A stretch of 64,000 nucleotides of DNA, taken from assembly GCA_023245935.1 (NCBI GenBank), contig JAHFJM010000005.1, positions 1 through 64,000 of the forward strand, read 5' to 3'. How positions within the stretch are numbered: position 1 is the stretch's first letter; the number at the start of each line of letters is the position of its first letter. A model generated the notes under the pieces. That model was not told where the DNA came from, ran no database searches, and saw nothing but the letters and a program-made list of their open reading frames with translations. The translations under genes were made by a program, and so were the position numbers. The stretch is from Candidatus Peribacteria bacterium. Its GTDB lineage: Bacteria; Patescibacteriota; Gracilibacteria; Peribacterales; Peribacteraceae. This document shows positions 42,058 to 50,499 of the stretch, piece after piece.

Positions 42058-44181
42058 ATGGAATCTGCCTCTTCACCGCAGCCGTTTCGTGCTTTCTCGG
42101 ATGACGAGAGGAAGATTATCGATGGATTCTCGGAGGAAGCATTGACCGTGATCAATCGTGAACTCTCTCCATTGATTGTCGGTGATGTACTACAACGATT
42201 GATGGACAACATGACAACAGATATGAAGCTGGTGACCGGATTCCATCCGCCTGCTCTCAAATTTTCGGATGATACATCATCCGTACCTTCAATGACGTTT
42301 GAAATGCCTCTTTGCCCGACGTCACCGGAGCTCAGTGTCAGCGGAGCGATCCTCGATAACGACCGTCGTGTTGGCGGAGATCGGACGGGTCTTCTGGGTC
42401 AAGCGAAAGCTTGTTTGGCAGATTATTTACCTTTGACTTGCCGGATCATACAGACGCGCTACGGCTTGCAAGATAATCACCTTCTCAATGTTCTGCGTGA
42501 CGACCTTCTTCGTTCGGGAATCAATCAGGATTTCACCGAAACGGATGATGGTACGTTGATCGTTGAGGGAAAGCCTCACTCCGGCAATGACAGAAATGCT
42601 ATTCTTTGGAGCGCTCTTGCCTGTGTCATAGGTCCCGCTCCTCTCCGTCGTCTGTCCCAACATAAATCTTTCGATCTTGAATCTGTTCTTGATGCGTGTT
42701 TCCGTATTTTCTTGCGAAGCGAAGAGGCGAGGTCGCGACTCCTTATCCTTCTGTCGCAGCAGAAAGTACTGTTCCACGGTGAACTGGCTGATTCCATTAC
42801 CCGTCAGGGGTCTAGGACGCTCCTTTCCATGGAAAGAATGACACTGCGTGACCAGTATCAATCGTGGTTTGAATCATTGGAGATTACCGGCAGACGTGTG
42901 GAGCGTGATCCTCCATCCGAGGATCTTCAGGCGGGAGTACCACAGCTGAGACTTGATCCCTCCGTTGATGGTTCTGAGTATTTGAATGATCCGTTTCCGA
43001 TTGGTTCCTTTCCTTCGTTTCTAGCGCATCTGGAAGAATCCGATAGAGAGATGTGGCATAAAGCCGCTCTTTTTCTGGAAGATAACCCACCACAGCAGCG
43101 AGAGAAAATTCTCACAAACCTCGATCCGGTGAACAATCGTCGCACCATGGAACAGCTTCGCGAACTGTGTCAGTGGGATGCACTTGCTGCACATGAGCGT
43201 TCCATTCTTGCAAAAATCTACGAGGAAGTTGTTCGGTTCCCGTATGGAATTCCGGATGTTGATATCGATGCGGCGCAGAGAAAGGGAGATCTGGCAGGTA
43301 CGCCGTCGTACGCTGTGACACAACGCCGACTCAACTGTTTCACATCACAGTGGCTGATAACGGCACTGGCAGTCGAGTGTGGTATTCCGTACGCAAGTAT
43401 CGCCTACTGTCATGCGAATCACTATGGGAAAGTGCAGTCGTCCGCACACGGGCAGCTTCTGTTCTCACTGAGTGACGGTACCTTCGTGATTGTGGATAAT
43501 AGTTTAGGCAAGTGCATTCAATCCTTTCCCCTCTCAGTCATTCAGCATCAGCGTGAGCGTGAACACTTGAAAAATTTCTTCAAGAGTCGTTCGCAATTGC
43601 CGGTCAAAGGTATGTACGAGGCGTTTCACCTCCACATCGATCAGGATCAAGCAGAGAAGATGAGTCTTTGCTCAGACTTGCTCGTGACGACTCCAGATCA
43701 GGCTTTCACAGGCGGGTCACTCCTGAATGTCGGCATCGGTTTCGAGAGGGAGGGGAAGAGCGAAGAAGCGTTCTGTGCCTACGAGCTTGGTCTTTCGGTT
43801 GAACCAGAGCACCCCGATCTTCTCTGTAGAGTCGGAATGTATTGGTTCAACAAGGACGATTTTGATCAAGCCGAGCGGTATTTTCGTGCAGCGCTTACAT
43901 CGAATATTCATCATTCTCATGCAAGGTACTACTTTGCACTGACGCTATGGGAACAGGATCGGTTGCCGGAGGCTTCAAAGATTTTTCTGAGTCTTTTTTT
44001 TGATAAGCGAAAAGTATGGGGTGATCCCGATTTTCAGTCCCGGGTGGATGAGGCTATCTGTGCTCTTCTTTCTGCGGCGGAGGATCGCTTTGATATTGCT
44101 TGCTTAGATGCACAGATCCAGCCTGCCAAGCATGATTCCTGTCGGGAATTCTTGACAGATGACGAAAAACATTTACTATAA
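42058..44181 (+). CDS. Large protein with transglutaminase-like domain and C-terminal TPR repeats (707 aa)
   Basis: No family covers the whole protein. Residues 1-400 are helical and unassigned. A transglutaminase-like module follows: Cys427 in RRLNCFTSQWLITALAVECGIPY, His464 in SSAHGQLLFSLSDG and Asp480 in FVIVDNS give a plausible Cys-His-Asp triad. Residues about 560-640 hold TPR-like repeats (LLNVGIGFEREGKSEEAFCAYELGLSVEP; MYWFNKDDFDQAERYFRAAL). No signal peptide is seen, so it is probably cytoplasmic. The promoter of the next small gene overlaps its last 30 bases. Confidence 0.68.
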   Translation: MESASSPQPFRAFSDDERKIIDGFSEEALTVINRELSPLIVGDVLQRLMDNMTTDMKLVTGFHPPALKFSDDTSSVPSMTFEMPLCPTSPELSVSGAILDNDRRVGGDRTGLLGQAKACLADYLPLTCRIIQTRYGLQDNHLLNVLRDDLLRSGINQDFTETDDGTLIVEGKPHSGNDRNAILWSALACVIGPAPLRRLSQHKSFDLESVLDACFRIFLRSEEARSRLLILLSQQKVLFHGELADSITRQGSRTLLSMERMTLRDQYQSWFESLEITGRRVERDPPSEDLQAGVPQLRLDPSVDGSEYLNDPFPIGSFPSFLAHLEESDREMWHKAALFLEDNPPQQREKILTNLDPVNNRRTMEQLRELCQWDALAAHERSILAKIYEEVVRFPYGIPDVDIDAAQRKGDLAGTPSYAVTQRRLNCFTSQWLITALAVECGIPYASIAYCHANHYGKVQSSAHGQLLFSLSDGTFVIVDNSLGKCIQSFPLSVIQHQREREHLKNFFKSRSQLPVKGMYEAFHLHIDQDQAEKMSLCSDLLVTTPDQAFTGGSLLNVGIGFEREGKSEEAFCAYELGLSVEPEHPDLLCRVGMYWFNKDDFDQAERYFRAALTSNIHHSHARYYFALTLWEQDRLPEASKIFLSLFFDKRKVWGDPDFQSRVDEAICALLSAAEDRFDIACLDAQIQPAKHDSCREFLTDDEKHLL

Positions 44182-44182
44182 T
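44152..44182 (+). promoter_or_regulatory. Consensus promoter for the 39-aa peptide gene
   Basis: TTGACA (44152-44157) and TATAAT (44177-44182) are both perfect sigma-70 hexamers, 19 bases apart. They lie at the very end of the preceding CDS. Predicted transcription starts near 44189, giving a leader of about 30 bases that contains the Shine-Dalgarno sequence AAAGGAG of the next gene. Confidence 0.75.
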
Positions 44183-44219
44183 TTTGACCGATTCTTTCGG
44201 TCTAGAAAGGAGTCTTGCC

Positions 44220-44339
44220 ATGACTAAGAAACGCGGCAAGCGGACTCCAAAGTCGCCACCTTCTGCTCTCAAGAAAGGGCAGGGAAGTGGACCGACTGCG
44301 GGCGAGCTTCGCTCGTCCAGTAAACCCGCGATGCGCTAG
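44220..44339 (+). CDS. 39-residue basic peptide (own promoter, strong RBS, terminator)
   Basis: ATG at 44220 opens MTKKRGKRTPKSPPSALKK and continues with GQGSGPTAGELRSS, ending KPAMR. It carries about ten Lys/Arg and many Ser, Pro and Gly, with no hydrophobic stretch, so it is probably disordered. AAAGGAG eight bases before the ATG is the clearest Shine-Dalgarno sequence in the window. With a consensus promoter before it and an intrinsic terminator after it, it is a complete, probably highly expressed transcription unit. Basic composition suggests binding to RNA, ribosome or DNA; it does not match bTHX, bL36 or bL34 as I know them. Confidence 0.75.
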   Translation: MTKKRGKRTPKSPPSALKKGQGSGPTAGELRSSSKPAMR

Positions 44340-44353
44340 TCGCATCGCAATCT

Positions 44354-44386
44354 CTCGCTCCGGTCTCTACCGGAGCGAGAATTTTA
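44354..44386 (+). terminator. Intrinsic terminator after the 39-aa peptide gene
   Basis: The perfect 10-bp stem CTCGCTCCGG (44354-44363) / CCGGAGCGAG (44370-44379) with loop tctcta is followed by AATTTTAT. It starts 15 bases after the stop codon and before rarA. Confidence 0.85.
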
Positions 44387-44421
44387 TCATTCACTTTCGC
44401 ATCGTGTTATCATCCATCCCC

Positions 44422-45657
44422 ATGGACTCATCCGCTCCTCTCGCATACCGGCTCCGCCCGACGACACTCGATGAGTTTGCAGGTCAGGAAGACATCGTGG
44501 GGGAGGGGACACCGCTTCGGAGAGCGATCGAACAGGACATCCTCTCGTCGGTCATTTTCGGAGGACCGCCGGGAACCGGAAAAACGACTCTCGCAAAAAT
44601 TGTTGCCACTGCAACGAAGGCGCAGTTTTGCCAGCTGAATGCGGTGACGAGCGGGGTGAAAGACATCAAAGAGGTCTGTGCTCAAGCGGCATCGCTCAAG
44701 ATTTCCTTGAAGCAGAGAACAGTTCTCTTCATCGACGAAATTCATCGTTTCAACAAATCCCAACAGGATGCGCTTCTCCCGTCGGTCGAGAGCGGCAACA
44801 TCATCCTGATCGGTGCGACGACGGAGAATCCCTACTTCTCAGTCAACAGCGCACTGATCTCGCGGTCTCAGGTGTATCTGCTCAAGCCTCACACGGTTGA
44901 GTCACTCGAAAAGATTCTTGTGCGAGCACTGAAGAGCAAAGACGGTTTCGATGGCAAGATCCAAATGCATCCGGATGCGATCTTAAAAGTCGCAGAGATG
45001 AGCAACGGCGATGCGCGCATTGCACTGAATCTCCTCGAGATGGCAGTGCTTATGATCGGGACGAAGATCACACGTGACGATGCAGAGAAGTTGCTGAAAC
45101 AGCGCAGTATGCGATATGACAAGAAAAGCGAGGATCACTACGACACGATTTCCGCGTTCATCAAAACATTGCGTGGAAGCGACGCGTCAGCTGCGATGCT
45201 CTGGATGTACAAGATGCTGCAGTCGGGTGAGGATCCGAATTTCCTGTTCCGGCGGATGGCAATCTTCGCGAGCGAAGATATCGGGAATGCCGACCCGCAT
45301 GCACTTCCGCTCGTGACGTCGGCATGGGATGCGTTTCTGAAAGTCGGGCTTCCGGAAGGGGAGTACTTCCTGTCACAAGCGTGCACGTACCTTGCGAATG
45401 CAAAGAAGAACGATGCCGTGAAAGTCGCGATGGCAGCGGCGAAATCGGCGATTGAATCGTCATCATCGCTTGAGGTTCCCATGCATCTTCGAAACGCGCC
45501 CGTGAAAGCCATGCGGGAGCAGCACGGATACGCGAAGGATTACAAGTACCCGCATAACTTTACAGATGCGAAAGTTGATGAGGATTACTTTCCGATCGGC
45601 TATACGGGAAACAGGCAATTCTATCCACCAAAAGCAACATTGACAAAAGAGAAATAG
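44422..45657 (+). CDS. rarA: Replication-associated recombination protein RarA (MgsA)
   Basis: RarA is a AAA+ clamp-loader-like ATPase acting at stalled forks. It has PTTLDEFAGQEDIVGEGTPLRRAI, Walker A FGGPPGTGKTTLAK, Walker B VLFIDEIHRFNKSQQDALLP, and sensor 1 ILIGATTENPYF. The C-terminal tetramerisation region is typical (SAFIKTLRGSDASAAMLWM, EDIGNADPHAL, HGYAKDYKYPHNF). The ATG at 44422 gives 411 residues, with TATCAT eight bases upstream. Confidence 0.96.
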   Translation: MDSSAPLAYRLRPTTLDEFAGQEDIVGEGTPLRRAIEQDILSSVIFGGPPGTGKTTLAKIVATATKAQFCQLNAVTSGVKDIKEVCAQAASLKISLKQRTVLFIDEIHRFNKSQQDALLPSVESGNIILIGATTENPYFSVNSALISRSQVYLLKPHTVESLEKILVRALKSKDGFDGKIQMHPDAILKVAEMSNGDARIALNLLEMAVLMIGTKITRDDAEKLLKQRSMRYDKKSEDHYDTISAFIKTLRGSDASAAMLWMYKMLQSGEDPNFLFRRMAIFASEDIGNADPHALPLVTSAWDAFLKVGLPEGEYFLSQACTYLANAKKNDAVKVAMAAAKSAIESSSSLEVPMHLRNAPVKAMREQHGYAKDYKYPHNFTDAKVDEDYFPIGYTGNRQFYPPKATLTKEK

Positions 45658-45674
45658 TTTGTTACTATAACAAT

Positions 45675-46661
45675 ATGAGTAATTCCAATGAAAGAACAAG
45701 TGCGGAACTCTTTCAACAATTTCAGGCACTGCAGAAAGAGGTTCACGACTTACATTCTGAAGAGCGAGTCTCTAGAGCAATGCTTCGTTATAGGGAAGAA
45801 GTTTATCATATGTTGTTAGGTACGGCTGAGCTTCTCAATCTTCGAGCAAGTCAAGAATATGAGGATTCTCTTAGTGACGAAGCACACTACACTCGTAAGG
45901 AAACAGATCGCTTACAATCGTTCGTAAAATTGACGGAAAAAGTTCTTGAAGAAAATGGTCATGAATGTTTTAGCCTGACTATGAAGAATCTAGAAGAAGT
46001 AATCAAAGATATTTATATAAGAGAAAAAGAAGGCGATAACGATCTTCAGTCTGATGATATTGCATATCTAAAAACACTTCTTAAACGTAAGGATTTTACT
46101 GAAAGTCCGGAGTATGCAAAGCTTGATCTAGGCATTCTGTATCATGAAATTTGTAAGGAAAAAAATAATAAAGAGATCGTGAGCCGTTTAGAAAATTTTG
46201 CTCACATCAATAATTATGATTTGGTAAAATGGGAACGCGAGCGTGCGAATTTTCTTTGGAATGATATTTGCGAGCGTGGAAAAGAGTGTCTAGACATTTC
46301 AGAAAAAATTCCGACGGTGTTAACGGGGATGAGCAGTCTGCTTGATGGCAGTAAGGTAAATGATGTGGAATCCATGCAGGCTAAAGCGTCTGGAGCATTC
46401 AATGCCCTAAAATTTGCTCTTAGGGCGCTCACAGGAAGTGTTACAAAAATACATCTTAGCGATGAGACGAGAATCTATTGCGAGACACTTCTTTCCTTAC
46501 AGAAAACGCCAGATGAATTAATAAAAAATCTTGATCGAACAAAGTTACAACCTGAAAATGCCAAAACTAATTCTCTACGAAAGAATGAGAACGTAGAGAT
46601 GAACAACTCAGTAAATCCAATAAAGAAGCCAAAACCAAGTCGTAAGAGACGAAGTAAATAA
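45675..46661 (+). CDS. Hypothetical helical protein, AT-richer than neighbours (328 aa)
   Basis: No family is recognised. It is highly charged and helical with coiled-coil character at the N-terminus (LFQQFQALQKEVHDLHSEERVSRAMLRYREE) and a basic tail (KKPKPSRKRRSK). Codons are visibly AT-richer (AAA, ATT, GAT, TTA) than in rarA before it, which may indicate transfer or relaxed selection. TACTAT at 45663-45668, six bases before the ATG, and TTGACA 17 bases before that hexamer form a good promoter. Confidence 0.7.
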   Translation: MSNSNERTSAELFQQFQALQKEVHDLHSEERVSRAMLRYREEVYHMLLGTAELLNLRASQEYEDSLSDEAHYTRKETDRLQSFVKLTEKVLEENGHECFSLTMKNLEEVIKDIYIREKEGDNDLQSDDIAYLKTLLKRKDFTESPEYAKLDLGILYHEICKEKNNKEIVSRLENFAHINNYDLVKWERERANFLWNDICERGKECLDISEKIPTVLTGMSSLLDGSKVNDVESMQAKASGAFNALKFALRALTGSVTKIHLSDETRIYCETLLSLQKTPDELIKNLDRTKLQPENAKTNSLRKNENVEMNNSVNPIKKPKPSRKRRSK

Positions 46662-46737
46662 GTCGAATTCAGTATTGTCTACTATTTGAAAATCATCAGA
46701 ATTATGTTATAATAAAGACGAAACAAATACCAACCTG

Positions 46738-47322
46738 ATGCACACCCTCACGCACACCCTCCGGGTCTTCGCGCACGAGCACGATGATATTCCCGCATTC
46801 CATGCGGCGTATCTCGTCACAACATTTCTTGCAGCGGCCGTCTTCAGTCTCGGCTACTTCGCGATTCTGATTCTGCTGCACATGATGCTCGATTTCGTGA
46901 AGTACCGCGATTACTTCCACTACAGTCTCCCGATGACGATCAAGGCGATGGTCCTCGAGAGCATCGTCGACGTTGCGTTCTTCTTCACCTCACTGACGTT
47001 CGGCGTCTACCTCAGTCACGATCTCGCCCTCTCGCTCGTGAGCGGCGTATTCCGCAGCAGTCTCACGCTCGTCGAAGCGTTCGGCACGATCATCCCGAAG
47101 ATCTACATCGTCGAGCACTCGCTCGCTGTTGTTGTCAGTGTTCAACAGTACCTGTACACACCGCATGTCGATCTTCGCAGTCCGCTTCTCAAGTCTCAGA
47201 AAATTGCACTGAGCGTAATCGCTGTCTGCGTCCTGCTCATTCTCTGCTCGAGTGTTGTGTATCAAACACGCGGCGTGAGCTTGCTTGAGGTGTTTGCACG
47301 GGAATTGACGTTAAAGTTATGA
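46738..47322 (+). CDS. Hypothetical membrane protein (194 aa)
   Basis: No family is recognised. Four to five membrane helices are predicted (about residues 24-50, 66-90, 93-115 and 155-175). The N-terminus is His-rich (MHTLTHTLRVFAHEHDD). TATAAT just before 46715 gives a leader of about 25 bases. Its end is followed by TGAG-rich repeats. Confidence 0.65.
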   Translation: MHTLTHTLRVFAHEHDDIPAFHAAYLVTTFLAAAVFSLGYFAILILLHMMLDFVKYRDYFHYSLPMTIKAMVLESIVDVAFFFTSLTFGVYLSHDLALSLVSGVFRSSLTLVEAFGTIIPKIYIVEHSLAVVVSVQQYLYTPHVDLRSPLLKSQKIALSVIAVCVLLILCSSVVYQTRGVSLLEVFARELTLKL

Positions 47323-47383
47323 GATTTGAGACATGAGATTTGAGTATGCAGCAGTACTGATTCTTTACTGCGAGGCAGTGCAC

Positions 47384-48394
47384 TCATGTCTCGGGAGCTC
47401 CCTCCGGAAAGAGCTCTGCTTCCATCCTCTTCATGATGCCGAGCCACTTCCTGTGATGTTCGCTCTCTTTTCCGTTGCCATACCGCGAGACGAAGTCCTC
47501 AAACCGTGCATTCAGTGTCACGCGCCGATCGAACATCACGCGCTTGTCCGCGTACGCGAGAATTTTCTGTTCGGTTGTGTTCGCATTCTCTTGCGACTGA
47601 TCATCCATCCCGCGATGCGCAGAGACGATTTCTCCGATGCCGTCGTACCCGCGCTCGCATAAGAATTTCTTCGCCGCTTCTTCGTGCGGTGTGCCGTATC
47701 GATCCTTCAGCTCACCCCAGATCTTCCTGTCAGCATCAGTCGGTGCGTATGCAGGATCGCCGTTCCACGTTTTGAAATCGACGAACCGCAGGAGATCGTG
47801 CGTGCGTGCAGCAGCATGCAGCGCCTCTCTTCGAAGAGGCATGTGTCGTGATTTCACGAGCGTGAGAGCGTACTCATCTGCAACCTCCGTGACTTTTGCG
47901 ATGTGCCTCATGATGTTTCCCGGAAGATGCACTTCACGCATCCACGCATCGATTTCGCTGTCCTCCGGAACAGGATCATCCAGGTAGTCGAAGGAAATCT
48001 TCCGCACGCCGTCGATGTCATCGATGTGTACGCGGATGTGCGGACCGATTGCGTTTCTGTCGATTCTCTCCGCCCACTCGATCAGCCTGATTCCTTCGAT
48101 ACCTTCCGATTGCTGAAGAAAATCTTTCGCTTGCGCTTCCGTCAATCGATACAGATCGATGTGCGTGAATGCTTCGTGACGTTGTTCCAGTGCATACGTC
48201 GGGCTGACAACCCGGTCTTCGATGCCGAGACCCGAGGCGAATCCCTGTGCGAACGTCGTCTTGCCGACACCCAGTTCTCCGGTGAGCAGAATCGTCAGAT
48301 TTTTCCGGTACAGGGACTGTGCCAACTGACGTCCTGCAGATGCGGTTTTTTCTGCTGTAGATGCCGAAATAGTGCATTGCGAGAACATTGACAT
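47384..48394 (-). CDS. tsaE: TsaE ATPase fused to an HD phosphohydrolase-like domain
   Basis: Residues 1-145 are TsaE, the ATPase of the t6A37 tRNA-modification complex: Walker A GELGVGKTTFAQGFASGLG (39-57), VVSPTYALEQ, HIDLYRL (78-84) and IEWAERI. Free-standing TsaE ends near residue 150. Here about 185 further residues form an HD-like domain: His164 in NIMRHIAKV, His199-Asp200 in RTHDLLRF, HEEAAKKFL, SAHRG and a terminal Asp283 in YADKRV. Starts at 48394 and 48388 are both possible. The fusion suggests a nucleotide or phosphate-ester hydrolysis step coupled to TsaE, which is inference. Confidence 0.82.
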   Translation of the reverse strand: MSMFSQCTISASTAEKTASAGRQLAQSLYRKNLTILLTGELGVGKTTFAQGFASGLGIEDRVVSPTYALEQRHEAFTHIDLYRLTEAQAKDFLQQSEGIEGIRLIEWAERIDRNAIGPHIRVHIDDIDGVRKISFDYLDDPVPEDSEIDAWMREVHLPGNIMRHIAKVTEVADEYALTLVKSRHMPLRREALHAAARTHDLLRFVDFKTWNGDPAYAPTDADRKIWGELKDRYGTPHEEAAKKFLCERGYDGIGEIVSAHRGMDDQSQENANTTEQKILAYADKRVMFDRRVTLNARFEDFVSRYGNGKESEHHRKWLGIMKRMEAELFPEGAPET

Positions 48395-48455
48395 TAATGC
48401 TGAAAAATAATATAATAGTAACAGAACAATCTCCAAAATACACATCCATCCTACC

Positions 48456-49946
48456 ATGCGTTCAGCCAATTCCCGTCTCGGTTTTCAGGCACAGGCGGTT
48501 TACAAACTGAAGAAGCCGACGGTGTTCGCCGTTGCGCGTCAGCGTCTCTCATTTTTGATTGCGTCCTTCTCGCTCTTCGCGTTCGTGATCGGAAACATGA
48601 TCGGTCAGCACGGGCTCTATTCGTTCTGGAGATCGGTTCTCGGGAAGGATGATGATCAGCTGATTGCTTTTGTCGGGACGGTTCCCCCGATCGACAAAAT
48701 TCCGGATTACACCGAGTGGGCGAAGTACGGCGGCAACAAGCAGTTGCATACATTCGATCAGGTCCCAAGTCAGGTGTTGCATCCGTTGCCTGCGTACGAT
48801 CAGTCGCAGCTTGCGTCCGGCAATGCATCGACGTTTGCGATGCAGGTGTACTCCACGCTCTGGGAGGGCGGATACAATTCCCCAAGCGGCAGTCACGCCG
48901 GTGTCGATATCGATGCCCCGCATGGCACACCGGTGCAGTCGATTGGAAACGGCATCGTCGAGAGAGTCAGCATGGACGCGGTGGGATTCGGACACTTCGT
49001 GATGATCAGACATCCGAATGCACCCGATGCTTCGAGTCCCGGAGGAAAGACGACGCTTCGATCGTCGTACGCTCACCTCGATCAGGTATCCGTGAGGGAA
49101 GGCGAAGTCGTGTACAAAGGGCAGCCAATCGGCACTGTCGGCAATACTGGGCTCGTCTTCGGTGCGACGGGATACCACCTCTACTTCGAGATCGACAGAG
49201 ACAGCGCTCCGTATCATCCCTACTGGCCGTTCACGAGTGCCGAAGCGAAAGACGCCGGACTCACGTATGTGCAGGCCGTGAACAGTCCGAAATTTCAGGA
49301 TCGACTGACGCAGTACACCCTGAACCCGATGGCGTTCGTACAGCAGTACCAAAATTACGTGCAGACTCCTGTTCCTGCTGCATCTCCGGTAGCGGCGGTG
49401 CAGCAAAATCAGGTTGTTGCCGAGGTCAGTGCGCCGTCACTGTCGCCTGCTGATCGCCTCAAACAAGTGACACAGAATCGGTTGCGTGTGCGCATCGCGA
49501 AGTCCGTGACGCAGAAGCCGTCTGTCGTTGCACAAGTGACTGCTCCGAATGCCGAGGTTGTAACACCATCGGTGACGGAGGTGATCAAGACCGCATCAGT
49601 GGATGAGCCCGCATCGGTTCCGCTCGTCAGTGCATCGACCAATACCGACGTTGCGAGTCTTTCCATCACGCATTCCGGAAAGCTCAGTCGCACGTGGCAG
49701 AAGATTCAGATTTCCACGCTCGACAGTCAGGGCAATCTCGTCAGGTCTCCGTCGTTCTCCGGTCGACTGTACGTTGTTCCGGACTTCGGCGAAGCCGAGA
49801 TACGCCCGAGCGAGCTCTCGTCACTCGATTTCATCAATGGCGTCGCAACCCTCAATCTTCTCACGCGTACGCAGACGAAGCCCGTCTTCATTCTGACGAG
49901 GGGAGCGTTTCAGACGAAGAGTGCACCGCTTCTGCCGACGAGGTAA
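48456..49946 (+). CDS. M23 (LytM-like) peptidase-domain envelope protein with altered HxH motif
   Basis: The 496-residue protein has a signal-anchor (about residues 32-52). A LytM/M23 domain at about 140-265 follows: GSHAGVDIDAPHGTP carries the first His and Asp zinc ligands, and SSYAHLDQ the third His. The usual HLHFE reads HLYFE, so the final zinc-ligand His is Tyr. M23 enzymes cut peptidoglycan cross-links; this change predicts a degenerate or regulatory domain. A Val/Pro/Ser-rich linker and a C-terminal beta-rich domain (around LYVVPDFGEAEIRPSELSSLDF) follow. It is divergent from tsaE. Confidence 0.82.
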   Translation: MRSANSRLGFQAQAVYKLKKPTVFAVARQRLSFLIASFSLFAFVIGNMIGQHGLYSFWRSVLGKDDDQLIAFVGTVPPIDKIPDYTEWAKYGGNKQLHTFDQVPSQVLHPLPAYDQSQLASGNASTFAMQVYSTLWEGGYNSPSGSHAGVDIDAPHGTPVQSIGNGIVERVSMDAVGFGHFVMIRHPNAPDASSPGGKTTLRSSYAHLDQVSVREGEVVYKGQPIGTVGNTGLVFGATGYHLYFEIDRDSAPYHPYWPFTSAEAKDAGLTYVQAVNSPKFQDRLTQYTLNPMAFVQQYQNYVQTPVPAASPVAAVQQNQVVAEVSAPSLSPADRLKQVTQNRLRVRIAKSVTQKPSVVAQVTAPNAEVVTPSVTEVIKTASVDEPASVPLVSASTNTDVASLSITHSGKLSRTWQKIQISTLDSQGNLVRSPSFSGRLYVVPDFGEAEIRPSELSSLDFINGVATLNLLTRTQTKPVFILTRGAFQTKSAPLLPTR

Positions 49947-50391
49947 CCTTCACAAGACCAGTCCTTATCGAATCAATTGTTGCCTCTGCAGCCTCTTTAC
50001 CTCGATAAGCCTTTTCGAGTTCTGATACGTCGTGATAACTCAATGTTCGGAGCCCTTCATACGAAAGACCATGTTGGCTCACTATTTTTTCTATTCCCTC
50101 AAGAAAGATTTTTCTCTGCGTGAGAAACAGGATCCTTGCGTCGTAATCATCGAGAACTCTCCTGCATTTTTCATGATCAGAATTTCCCAGCATGTCGTTG
50201 ATGGATGCTATTTCACTTCCGACCTGATCAAACGTCGGAAGGAGCGCGTGACCTCTGTCATGCTCACGTGCTATAGCACCAAGAGATTCTATTTCTTCCT
50301 CTCTTCTCACTCTTTGTCTTGCCTCCTGCATCTGATTCCATCGCCTCTGATCATGGTCTCTTAATTGCTGTCCGTAATTTCTTTCACCCAT
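49888..50391 (-). CDS. Hypothetical coiled-coil-type protein (167 aa)
   Basis: No family is recognised. It is a charged, helical, soluble protein (RRWNQMQEARQRVRREEEIESL) with a Ser-rich tail. The first ATG at 50391 is used; TATTCT lies about 14 bases further upstream. The 3' end overlaps the convergent M23-like gene by 59 bases. The region 50392-50499 upstream is AT-rich with no gene. Confidence 0.55.
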   Translation of the reverse strand: MGERNYGQQLRDHDQRRWNQMQEARQRVRREEEIESLGAIAREHDRGHALLPTFDQVGSEIASINDMLGNSDHEKCRRVLDDYDARILFLTQRKIFLEGIEKIVSQHGLSYEGLRTLSYHDVSELEKAYRGKEAAEATIDSIRTGLVKVTSSAEAVHSSSETLPSSE

Positions 50392-50499
50392 AGTCAATCT
50401 TGGTAAGAATAAAGGTTGTCATTTTCACCGGAAAAATGAAAAAGTCAACCAATGCCTTCATTCTCGTGTATTTGTATTAAGCAGAAGCCAAAAGAAGTA

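Noticed and set aside
44287-44421. Longer N-terminus for RarA starting at 44287
   Set aside because: It would translate through the 39-aa peptide gene and its terminator; the family N-terminus begins at the ATG at 44422.
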